Assembly: GCF_938031315.1 (NCBI RefSeq)
Contig: NZ_CALHHT010000309.1
Coordinates: forward strand, 1-7,772
DNA length: 7,772 nt
Direction: 5' to 3'
Origin: an uncultured Campylobacter sp.
GTDB taxonomy: Bacteria > Campylobacterota > Campylobacteria > Campylobacterales > Campylobacteraceae
Of the stretch, positions 1-5,002 are shown piece after piece; positions within the stretch are counted from its first letter, which is position 1, and each line of letters starts with the position of its first letter. The translations under genes were made by a program, and so were the position numbers. Under the pieces are notes generated by a model. That model ran no database searches. It worked only from the letters and a program-made list of their open reading frames with translations, and was not told where the DNA came from.

Positions 1-36
1 TAATTAACGATATATATTTGAAGGGAGATTATATTT

Positions 37-432
37 ATGTTTAAAGAATTTAAAGAATTTATATCAAGAGGAAATGTAATGGATCTTGCAGTTGGAGTTA
101 TAATTGGAGCTGCTTTTGGAAAAATAGTAACTTCATTAGTTGATGACATAATTATGCCTATTATTGGAATAATTTTAGGGAAAATTGATTTTTCAAATTT
201 AAAATTAGTTATTACGCCTGCTAACGGGTCTACTCCAGAAGCTGCAGTAAAATATGGATTATTTATTCAAAATGTAGTTAATTTCTTTATTATGGCTTTT
301 GTTATCTTTCTTATGGTAAAATTTGTAAATAAATTAAGAAAACCTGCTACAACTGAAAAACCAGCTGAACCTGAACCAACAAAAGAAGAAGTATTATTAT
401 CTGAAATCAGGGATATTTTAAAAAATAAATAA
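37..432 (+). CDS. mscL: Large-conductance mechanosensitive channel MscL
   Basis: The 131-residue protein is an inner-membrane channel that opens under high membrane tension and lets solutes out during hypo-osmotic shock. The length and layout are those of MscL: an amphipathic N-terminal helix (MFKEFKEF), the family hallmark RGNVMDLAVGVIIGAAFGKIV at residues 11-31, a first membrane helix about 15-40 with small glycines at 20, 24 and 28, a periplasmic loop about 50-72, a second membrane helix about 74-97 (the segment containing IQNVVNFFIMAF), and a charged C-terminal helix (LLSEIRDILK) after a Pro/Glu-rich linker. The ribosome site AAGGGAG at 21-27 lies 9 bases before the ATG. Codons are strongly AT-biased (GGA, AGA, TTA, ATA), unlike rplI to hslU. 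The gene appears to stand alone, with a terminator right behind it. The call is secure; the source organism is not. Confidence 0.96.
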   Translation: MFKEFKEFISRGNVMDLAVGVIIGAAFGKIVTSLVDDIIMPIIGIILGKIDFSNLKLVITPANGSTPEAAVKYGLFIQNVVNFFIMAFVIFLMVKFVNKLRKPATTEKPAEPEPTKEEVLLSEIRDILKNK

Positions 433-450
433 TAAAAATTATAATTTATG

Positions 451-488
451 AACGGAATAGAAAAAATTATTCCGTTTAATCTTTTTTT
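451..488 (+). terminator. Rho-independent terminator after mscL
   Basis: A perfect 9-bp stem, AACGGAATA at 451-459 with TATTCCGTT at 468-476, closes an 8-base loop and is followed by seven T residues at 482-488. It begins 18 bases after the mscL stop codon, so it should end the mscL transcript and separate it from the next gene. Confidence 0.8.
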
Positions 489-533
489 GAATTTAATATT
501 AAAATTATTTAAAAATTTAAATTAAAATATTAT

Positions 534-538
534 GGAGG
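534..538 (+). promoter_or_regulatory. Ribosome binding site that sets the start of the 544-1023 gene
   Basis: GGAGG lies 5 bases before the ATG at 544. An in-frame ATG at 532 sits on top of this site and has no ribosome site of its own, so the later ATG is the likely start. Confidence 0.75.
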
Positions 539-543
539 TTATT

Positions 544-1023
544 ATGGATTTTGAAAATAATAAAAATGAACAACATCATTCAAATCATAATATAGAAGAG
601 TTAGACAGAATAAGAAATGAAGTAACAAATAATTCCAGCAATTCAAATTTTAATGAAAATATAAATGGCTCGATTACCTTAACTCTAGATGATCTAACTG
701 TAAAAAATATGAGATTTATGGCAACAGTAATAAAAATTTTATCAGTTTTAGGAGTTATTGTAGGAGCTTTCCAAATATTAATACTATTTCTTGGAATTTT
801 TACTATTATAATTTCAATCAAATTTTTTAAATCAGCAAATGCTTTGGAAGATACACTTATTATGAAGGATGGAGAACAATTAAAAACGTACTTCAATGAA
901 CAGTCCAAAGCCTTAAAATTATATATTATCTTTATAATAGTTGGTATTATTATTGGTATTCTTTTTTATGGATTTCTTATGGTATGTGTAATAGCTGCTT
1001 TAGCCAATGATACAATCTTATAA
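544..1023 (+). CDS. Small membrane protein of unknown function, DUF5362-like
   Basis: The 159-residue protein has no function I can name. Residues 1-45 are polar, rich in Asn, Glu, Ser and His, and probably disordered. A hydrophobic block follows at about 59-95, long enough for two closely spaced membrane helices. A short charged stretch comes next at about 96-125 (FKSANALEDTLIMKDGEQLK), then another hydrophobic segment at about 126-152. The arrangement, with a helix pair ending in a KFFKSANAL-type motif and a later helix, recalls DUF5362 membrane proteins; that is recollection, not a search. I chose the ATG at 544 because GGAGG at 534-538 precedes it. Codon use is as AT-rich as in mscL, so both belong to the same foreign-looking segment. 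Terminator-like structures on both sides suggest a single-gene transcript. Confidence 0.8.
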   Translation: MDFENNKNEQHHSNHNIEELDRIRNEVTNNSSNSNFNENINGSITLTLDDLTVKNMRFMATVIKILSVLGVIVGAFQILILFLGIFTIIISIKFFKSANALEDTLIMKDGEQLKTYFNEQSKALKLYIIFIIVGIIIGILFYGFLMVCVIAALANDTIL

Positions 1024-1040
1024 ACAGTTTTATTTAAAAT

Positions 1041-1137
1041 GAGAGTATTAAAATTTTATGTAAATATATATAATTTAATAAATATGAATTTCAAACTATA
1101 ATTACACAAAAAATTTATACTCTCAATTGTTATTTTT
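1041..1137 (+). terminator. Long-loop inverted repeat with T-rich tail, probable terminator
   Basis: GAGAGTAT at 1041-1048 pairs perfectly with ATACTCTC at 1117-1124. After a two-base bulge (1049-1050) a further 7 bp form between AAATTTT at 1051-1057 and AAAATTT at 1110-1116. The tail TTGTTATTTTT at 1127-1137 is T-rich. The 52-base loop is unusually long for an intrinsic terminator, so this may instead be a structured 3' end. It lies 17 bases after the stop codon of the membrane protein gene. Confidence 0.5.
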
Positions 1138-1165
1138 AAATTTTAATTTTAAAATTTATCGAAAA
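1125..1165. other. Compositional junction between AT-rich and Campylobacter-like DNA
   Basis: Left of here the sequence is very AT-rich (about 21% G+C by hand count at 541-660). To the right, from about 1167, it becomes GC-rich with Campylobacter genes. The join lies in a run of A and T (TTTTTAAATTTTAATTTTAAAATTT) common to both sides, so it cannot be placed to the base. No insertion sequence, tRNA or direct repeat that would mark an integration point was seen. Confidence 0.6.
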
Positions 1166-1172
1166 AGCGCGA

Positions 1173-1228
1173 GCGGCTGCGGGCAGGTTTCATGAAATTT
1201 CATTAAATTTCAGATCCGCCCGCGCCGC
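1173..1228. other. GC-rich two-tier hairpin upstream of rplI
   Basis: The outer stem pairs GCGGC (1173-1177) and GCGGGC (1179-1184) with GCCCGC (1218-1223) and GCCGC (1224-1228), leaving a single bulged T at 1178: 11 G-C-rich base pairs. Inside it TGAAATTT (1193-1200) pairs with AAATTTCA (1205-1212) around a CATT loop. Promoter-like sequence lies after the hairpin, so it is more likely the terminator of a lost upstream gene than an rplI leader. On the minus strand the stem is followed by GCGCTTTTT, so it might also stop leftward transcription. Confidence 0.55.
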
Positions 1229-1245
1229 TATAAAATTTTATAAAT
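1229..1245 (+). promoter_or_regulatory. Candidate promoter -10 region for rplI-hslV-hslU
   Basis: TATAAAAT at 1229-1236 and TATAAAT at 1239-1245 both resemble the sigma-70 -10 box and lie 28-37 bases before the rplI start. There is no recognisable -35 box, which is normal for Campylobacter sigma-70 promoters. The AT-rich setting makes chance matches likely, so this is a weak call. Confidence 0.35.
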
Positions 1246-1249
1246 TTAA
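1230..1249 (+). repeat. 20-base AT element, copy upstream of rplI
   Basis: The 20 bases here, an ATAAAATTTTAT palindrome followed by AAATTTAA, are identical to 4044-4063 upstream of era. This copy ends 23 bases before the rplI ATG. It may be a shared promoter or leader element, or just the AAATTT bias of this genome. Confidence 0.5.
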
Positions 1250-1272
1250 AGCTAAATTTAAAAGGATAATGG

Positions 1273-1716
1273 ATGAAAGTATTACTGATCAAAGACGTTA
1301 AGGGGCTCGGAAAGGCGGGCGAGGTAAAGGAGGTCAAGGACGGCTACGGCAATAACTTCTTAATCGGGAAAGGCTACGCCAAAGCCGCTACGACTGAGGT
1401 TTTGCGTAAATTTGAAGCGGATAAGAAAAAGCAAGCCGAGCTTGAAAAATATGAGGTCGCAAGCTTGCAGAAACTAGCCGAGGAGCTAGCCAAGATCCGC
1501 GTAAAGATCGAAAAGCAGACGGGCGAGAGCGGCGCACTTTTCGGTTCGGTGACCAAAGATGAGATCGCAACCGCGCTAAAAGAGCAAAAGGGGATCGAAA
1601 TCGATAAGAAAATTTTAGAGACCGAAGCCATCAAAACGACCGGGATCTACGACGTAAATGCCAAGCTAAAGCACGGTATAAGCGCTAAATTTGAGATAGA
1701 GGTGGCTAGTGTTTGA
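1273..1716 (+). CDS. rplI: 50S ribosomal protein L9 (bL9)
   Basis: The 147-residue protein is bL9 of the large ribosomal subunit, which binds 23S rRNA near the base of the L1 stalk and helps keep the reading frame. The N-terminal domain is textbook: MKVLLIKDVKGLGKAGEVKEVKDGYGNNFLIGKGYAKAAT at residues 1-40, with the Gly/Lys-rich rRNA-binding loop. A long charged linker helix follows at about 41-75 (EADKKKQAELEKYEVASLQKLAEEL). The C-terminal domain runs from about 80 to 147 and includes GALFGSVT. Length matches the family. AAGGA at 1262-1266 is 6 bases before the ATG. The last 8 bases overlap hslV, so translation of the two is probably coupled. In many bacteria rplI sits with rpsF and rpsR; here it heads the protease operon, an arrangement I recall from C. 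jejuni. Confidence 0.97.
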   Translation: MKVLLIKDVKGLGKAGEVKEVKDGYGNNFLIGKGYAKAATTEVLRKFEADKKKQAELEKYEVASLQKLAEELAKIRVKIEKQTGESGALFGSVTKDEIATALKEQKGIEIDKKILETEAIKTTGIYDVNAKLKHGISAKFEIEVASV

Positions 1717-2257
1717 AGCGACTACCATTTTAGCCTACAAAGGCGCGAAGGGCTCCGTCATCGGCGGCGACGGGCAGGTTACGTTCGGAAACACCGTCCT
1801 AAAAGGCAATGCGACTAAAATTCGAAAAATCGGCAAAGAGGGTAACGTCTTGGCAGGCTTTGCGGGCAGCACCGCCGATGCGTTTAATCTTTTTGATATG
1901 TTTGAAAAGTGCTTAGATGGCGCAAAGGGTGATCTTTTAAGGGCCGTGATAGAATTTAGCAAGCAGTGGCGCAAGGATAAGTATCTGCGAAAGCTCGAAG
2001 CGATGATGCTGGTACTGGACCGCAAAAATATCTTTCTGCTTAGCGGCACGGGCGACGTGGTAGAGCCGGATGACGGCAAGATCGCGGCGATCGGAAGCGG
2101 CGGAAATTACGCTCTTAGCGCGGCGCGAGCTTTGGATAAATTTGCAAGCTTAGACGAAGAGGAGCTCGTAAAGCAAAGCCTTAAGATCGCGGGCGAGATT
2201 TGCATTTACACGAACGAAAACATCAAAACATACGCAATTTGGGACGAAAAGAAATGA
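1709..2257 (+). CDS. hslV: ATP-dependent protease proteolytic subunit HslV (ClpQ)
   Basis: The 182-residue protein is the threonine peptidase of HslUV, a double-hexamer chamber in the cytoplasm that degrades proteins unfolded by HslU. It starts with GTG at 1709, inside the end of rplI, preceded by AGAGG at 1698-1702; no later start is possible before the active site. The protein begins MFEATTILAY, so the catalytic Thr (Thr1 of mature HslV) is residue 5 and four residues must be trimmed or tolerated. Counting from that Thr, the other catalytic residues fall where expected: Asp21 in GGDGQVTFG (mature 17) and Lys37 in ATKIRK (mature 33). LAGFAGSTADAFNLF, LRKLEAMM, SGTGDVVEPDDG and IGSGGNYALSAARAL are further family hallmarks. 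It overlaps hslU by 4 bases (ATGA), consistent with matched production of the two subunits. Confidence 0.97.
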   Translation: MFEATTILAYKGAKGSVIGGDGQVTFGNTVLKGNATKIRKIGKEGNVLAGFAGSTADAFNLFDMFEKCLDGAKGDLLRAVIEFSKQWRKDKYLRKLEAMMLVLDRKNIFLLSGTGDVVEPDDGKIAAIGSGGNYALSAARALDKFASLDEEELVKQSLKIAGEICIYTNENIKTYAIWDEKK

Positions 2258-3573
2258 TGACGCCAAAGCAGATTGTAGAAAAATTAGACGAATATATAAT
2301 CGGGCAAAATAGTGCCAAACGCACGATAGCGGTGGCTTTGCGAAATCGCTACCGCAGAATGGCGCTTGAAGATGAGATGAAAAACGAGGTGATGCCCAAA
2401 AACATCCTGATGATCGGCTCTACCGGCGTAGGTAAGACCGAGATCGCGCGCAGGCTTTCGAAGATGTTCGGACTTCCTTTTATCAAGGTCGAGGCGAGCA
2501 AATACACCGAGGTGGGCTTCGTGGGGCGCGACGTGGAGAGCATGGTGCGCGATCTGGCCGCCGCGTCGGTAAATTTAGTGCGCGGCGAGGAATTTGAAAA
2601 GAACAAAGACAAGATCGATGATTATATCAAGCGTAAAATTTTAGAAAAAGTCCTTCCGCCGCTTCCGCGCGGCGCGAGTGAGGAGAAGATCGCAGATTAT
2701 GAAAAAAGCTACGAAAAGATGGCGGCTAAGCTCGAGCGCGGCGATCTGGACGATCTTAGCATCGAGATTGAAGTAAGCGAAAACGCGCTTGAATCAAATC
2801 CGAATTTACCGCCCGAGATGGCGAATATGCAGGAAAGCTTCATCAAAGTAATCGGAATTTCGACACGCAAGAGCAAAAAAGAGATGAAAGTAAAAGACGC
2901 CAAAGTTGCCCTTAAAAGCGAGGCTAGCGAGAAGGTCTTAGATATGGAGAGTATCAAAGCCGAAGCCGTTAGGCGCGCGCAAAACGAGGGTATCATCTTT
3001 ATCGACGAGATCGATAAGGTGGCGGTTTCAAGCGGCAATAGCGGTAGGCAGGATCCGAGCAAAGAGGGGGTGCAGCGCGATCTGCTTCCGATCGTGGAGG
3101 GTAGCAGCGTAAGCACGAAATTTGGCAATATTGACACCGATCACATCCTTTTTATCGCCGCGGGCGCCTTTCATATCAGCAAGCCGAGCGATCTCATACC
3201 CGAGCTTCAGGGGCGCTTCCCGCTTCGCGTCGAACTCGACGGCTTAGACGAGGCGGCGCTGTGCGAAATTTTAACCAAGCCAAAAAATTCGCTTCTTAAG
3301 CAGTACTCGGCGCTTTTAAAAACCGAGGGCGTGGAGTTGGAATTTAGCGAGGACGGGGTTAAAGCGATCGCGAAATTTGCGGCGAGCACGAACGAAAAAG
3401 TCGAAGACATCGGCGCTAGAAGGCTGCATACGATAATGGAAAAGGTGCTTGAGGATATCAGCTTCGAAGCGGATAAGTTTAAAGGGCAAAAGATCGTCGT
3501 GGATGAAAAGCTCGTAAGCGAAAAGCTCGCAGGCATCGCAAGTGACGAGGATCTGGCGAAATATATTTTATAA
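2254..3573 (+). CDS. hslU: HslUV protease ATPase subunit HslU (ClpY)
   Basis: This 439-residue AAA+ unfoldase forms hexameric rings that bind, unfold and thread substrates into HslV. Numbering from the first of two adjacent in-frame ATGs (2254 and 2257; the protein starts MMTPKQ or MTPKQ): N-terminal helix with LDEYIIGQ, Walker A GSTGVGKT at 55-62, substrate-gripping pore loop GFVG at 88-91 (GYVG in E. coli, an aromatic swap), the HslU-specific I domain at about 110-240, Walker B IIFIDE at 247-252, an arginine-finger region in ELQGRFPLRVEL, and a sensor-2 motif in GARRLHTIMEKVLEDISF. The C-terminal tail EDLAKYIL is the piece that inserts between HslV subunits and activates it. Length is close to E. 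coli HslU (443). The start overlaps the hslV stop by 4 bases and the ribosome site is weak (GGGA at 2241-2244), so translational coupling is likely. Confidence 0.97.
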   Translation: MMTPKQIVEKLDEYIIGQNSAKRTIAVALRNRYRRMALEDEMKNEVMPKNILMIGSTGVGKTEIARRLSKMFGLPFIKVEASKYTEVGFVGRDVESMVRDLAAASVNLVRGEEFEKNKDKIDDYIKRKILEKVLPPLPRGASEEKIADYEKSYEKMAAKLERGDLDDLSIEIEVSENALESNPNLPPEMANMQESFIKVIGISTRKSKKEMKVKDAKVALKSEASEKVLDMESIKAEAVRRAQNEGIIFIDEIDKVAVSSGNSGRQDPSKEGVQRDLLPIVEGSSVSTKFGNIDTDHILFIAAGAFHISKPSDLIPELQGRFPLRVELDGLDEAALCEILTKPKNSLLKQYSALLKTEGVELEFSEDGVKAIAKFAASTNEKVEDIGARRLHTIMEKVLEDISFEADKFKGQKIVVDEKLVSEKLAGIASDEDLAKYIL

Positions 3574-3594
3574 GGCGGCGCGACAGCTACTCTT

Positions 3595-3629
3595 AGAATT
3601 CTGCGGAGCCGCGGAATTTTGCGGTTTTT
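3595..3629 (+). terminator. Rho-independent terminator of the rplI-hslV-hslU operon
   Basis: AGAATTCTGC at 3595-3604 pairs with GCGGAATTTT at 3611-3620 (10 bp including two G-U pairs; one further G-C pair leaves a GAGC loop). A run of five T residues follows at 3625-3629. It lies 22 bases after the hslU stop codon, as expected for the end of an operon. Confidence 0.75.
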
Positions 3630-3779
3630 AAATTTGCAAAGCGCTAGAATTTTAGGTTTGAGATTTGGCGAAATTTTAAAAATGCGCAGAATTTAATCCT
3701 TTTAAATTTGGCGATACTTTGAAATTTTAAGTCTGTAAAATTTCAGGAATGATCTAAATTTTATGCAGTGCTGACTATA

Positions 3780-3785
3780 TATAAT
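3780..3785 (+). promoter_or_regulatory. Candidate -10 promoter box in the hslU-era spacer
   Basis: A perfect TATAAT sits in TATATATAATG with no -35 box at the usual distance, as is common for Campylobacter sigma-70 promoters. If used, it would make a leader of about 280 bases before era, or a separate small RNA. Confidence 0.35.
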
Positions 3786-3884
3786 GTCGGCGTGGGATAA
3801 AATTTAAAATTTCGTAGATAATTTACGAAGTTGCAGGATTCGCGGCTCGCGAGATTTAAAGTGGATAGAATTCTGCGCCGAGGC

Positions 3885-3932
3885 GGGTAAAATTTATCGC
3901 TATCGCGCGGCTTGAAATTTTAAATTTTACCC
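3885..3932. repeat. 12-bp perfect inverted repeat (hairpin) in the spacer
   Basis: GGGTAAAATTTA at 3885-3896 is the exact reverse complement of TAAATTTTACCC at 3921-3932, with a 24-base GC-containing loop. There is no T-run after either arm, so it does not look like an ordinary terminator. It would form a stable hairpin in RNA read from either strand. Confidence 0.6.
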
Positions 3933-4043
3933 ACTTATGTGATGGCAGAATTTCAAAATTTAGCCGCTCGTGCAAGAGCCAGCCTGCGCAAAACGAGATT
4001 TTAAATTTGCTTGCTATGGTTTAATGCCCCAGTCGCAAGCAGG

Positions 4044-4063
4044 ATAAAATTTTATAAATTTAA
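4044..4063 (+). repeat. 20-base AT element, copy upstream of era
   Basis: This is identical over 20 bases to 1230-1249 upstream of rplI. Here the element runs directly into the ribosome site and ends 7 bases before the era ATG, so its spacing to the gene differs from the other copy. Confidence 0.5.
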
Positions 4064-4066
4064 GGA
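4062..4066 (+). promoter_or_regulatory. Ribosome binding site that sets the era start
   Basis: AAGGA lies 4 bases before the ATG at 4071. The reading frame stays open upstream to a TTG at 4011, but that codon has no ribosome site and the added residues do not resemble Era, so 4071 is the start. Confidence 0.8.
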
Positions 4067-4070
4067 AAAT

Positions 4071-4940
4071 ATGAAAAGCGGATTTGTAACGCTCATCGGG
4101 CGGACCAATGCAGGCAAAAGCTCGCTGTTAAACTATCTCTGCGGCGAGAAAATTTCGCTCGTCTCGCACAAGATCAATGCCACGCGTCGCAAGATTAACG
4201 GCATCGCGATGAACGGCGCAGATCAGGTGATTTTCACGGACACGCCGGGGCTGCACGAAAGCGCCAAGCTGATGAATAAGCTGATGGTCGAAGTGGCGCT
4301 CGGGGCGATTGAGGGCTGCGATTTGGTGCTATTTTTGGCGCCCGTGCACGACGATACCGCGGAATACGAAAAATTTTTAAATTTAAACCCCAGCACCAAA
4401 CACATCGTTATTCTAACCAAAATAGACGAAGCAAACGACGAAAAGATCGTGCAAAAGCTGCTGCAATATCAAAAATTTGCCGATAAATTCGAAGCGATAA
4501 TCCCCGTTAGCATCAAAAAAAAGGTCTATAAAAAGCAGGTTTTAGACGAAATTTGTAAAATTTTGCCCGAGCATGAGTACTTTTACGATCCCGAAATTTT
4601 AAGCGCAACCAATGAGCGTGAAATTTATCGCGATTTCATACTTGAGGCGATCTTTGAGAGTATGAGCGACGAGATCCCGTATTGCAGCGATGTCGTGATG
4701 GAAAAAGTGGTCGAAAAACCGGGTCTGATCTCGGTATATGCGCGGATCATAACGGACAGCAATTCACACAAAGAGATGTTGATCGGCAAAAACGGCGAGG
4801 CGATCAAGCGAATCGGAATTCGAGCCAAAAAGTTAATTTCAAATTTTTCTAAGGTCAAAATTTACTTAAAATTAACAGTTTTTGTAAAAAAAAGCTGGAA
4901 AAATGACGAATTTAGGGTAAAAACTGATTTTATCTATTGA
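4071..4940 (+). CDS. era: GTPase Era, 16S rRNA-binding ribosome assembly factor
   Basis: The 289-residue GTPase helps mature the 30S subunit by binding the 3' end of 16S rRNA. The N-terminal GTPase domain carries G1 GRTNAGKS (10-17), the G2 region NATRRKI (36-42, where many Eras have QTTRHRI), G3 DTPG (57-60) and G4 TKID (116-119, for the usual NKxD). The C-terminal KH domain has the linking SDEIPY segment and the RNA-gripping loop GKNGEAIKRIG starting at residue 239, and ends with LKLTVFVKKSWKND. Length is usual for the family. The long, hairpin-rich spacer upstream suggests its own transcription. The stop codon TGA (4938-4940) lies inside a TTGACA promoter-like box for the next operon. Confidence 0.96.
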   Translation: MKSGFVTLIGRTNAGKSSLLNYLCGEKISLVSHKINATRRKINGIAMNGADQVIFTDTPGLHESAKLMNKLMVEVALGAIEGCDLVLFLAPVHDDTAEYEKFLNLNPSTKHIVILTKIDEANDEKIVQKLLQYQKFADKFEAIIPVSIKKKVYKKQVLDEICKILPEHEYFYDPEILSATNEREIYRDFILEAIFESMSDEIPYCSDVVMEKVVEKPGLISVYARIITDSNSHKEMLIGKNGEAIKRIGIRAKKLISNFSKVKIYLKLTVFVKKSWKNDEFRVKTDFIY

Positions 4941-4965
4941 CATTTTATTTTATTTCTATTAGTAT
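4937..4965 (+). promoter_or_regulatory. Candidate sigma-70 promoter of the pilus-assembly operon
   Basis: A perfect -35 hexamer TTGACA (4937-4942) overlaps the era stop codon. A 17-base spacer rich in T leads to TAGTAT at 4960-4965, which matches the -10 consensus at four of six positions. Transcription would start near 4972, about 30 bases before the ATG at 5003. If real, the TTG inside this box cannot be the start codon of the next gene. Confidence 0.5.
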
Positions 4966-4994
4966 TAGCAGCGTAGAAAATTTCATTTGGAAGT

Positions 4995-4998
4995 GGAG
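4995..4998 (+). promoter_or_regulatory. Ribosome binding site for the first pilus-assembly gene
   Basis: GGAG lies 4 bases before the ATG at 5003. The frame is open back to a TTG at 4937, but the extra 22 residues (starting MTFYFISISIS) would be read from promoter-like DNA and have no ribosome site, so 5003 is preferred. Confidence 0.6.
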
Positions 4999-5002
4999 TG
5001 TT

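Larger units (their letters stand above)
3630..4070. other. Non-coding spacer between hslU and era
   Basis: The gap from the hslU stop to era is 497 bases; after the hslU terminator I see no convincing gene in it on either strand. It is a patchwork of GC-rich blocks and AAATTT/AAATTTTAAATTT runs typical of Campylobacter spacers. It holds several small inverted repeats: TTCGTA/TACGAA at 3811-3829, TCGCG/CGCGA near 3840-3852, the 12-bp hairpin at 3885-3932, and TGCTTGC/GCAAGCA at 4008-4041. A 12-base piece of the operon terminator (TAGAATTCTGCG, 3594-3605) recurs at 3866-3877. A TATAAT box is at 3780-3785. It could host a small RNA or a long era leader, but nothing proves it. Confidence 0.6.

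Noticed and set aside
487..528. TTGAAT (487-492) and TAAAAT (523-528) as a promoter for the unknown membrane protein
   Set aside because: The spacing is 30 bases rather than about 17, and in DNA this AT-rich such matches are expected by chance.
585..908. Minus-strand open frame of about 107 codons opposite the unknown membrane protein
   Set aside because: The plus-strand gene has a strong GGAGG site and sensible membrane helices; the reverse frame has neither.
2200..2253. Upstream TTG start for hslU at 2200
   Set aside because: It would overlap hslV by 58 bases and add residues unlike any HslU; the family N-terminus (MTPKQIVEKLDEYIIGQ) begins at 2254/2257.
2709..3137. Long open frame on the minus strand inside hslU (others at 1374-1634, 1735-2079, 2349-2612 and 3207-3536)
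   Set aside because: Each lies wholly opposite a well-recognised gene, has Ser/Leu-rich nonsense composition and no ribosome site; they are by-products of the codon use of the real genes.
4011..4070. Upstream extension of era from a TTG at 4011
   Set aside because: No ribosome site, and the residues (MLWFNAPVASR...) do not match the Era N-terminus, which begins at MKSGFVTLIGRTNAGKS.
3574..4070. Possible CRISPR or tandem repeat array suggested by recurring AAATTT and AGAATT motifs
   Set aside because: The recurrences are short, irregularly spaced and without equal-length spacers; they reflect base composition.
4937..5002. TTG start at 4937 for the PilM-PilN-like gene
   Set aside because: It has no ribosome site and falls inside a TTGACA promoter box; GGAG at 4995-4998 points to the ATG at 5003.
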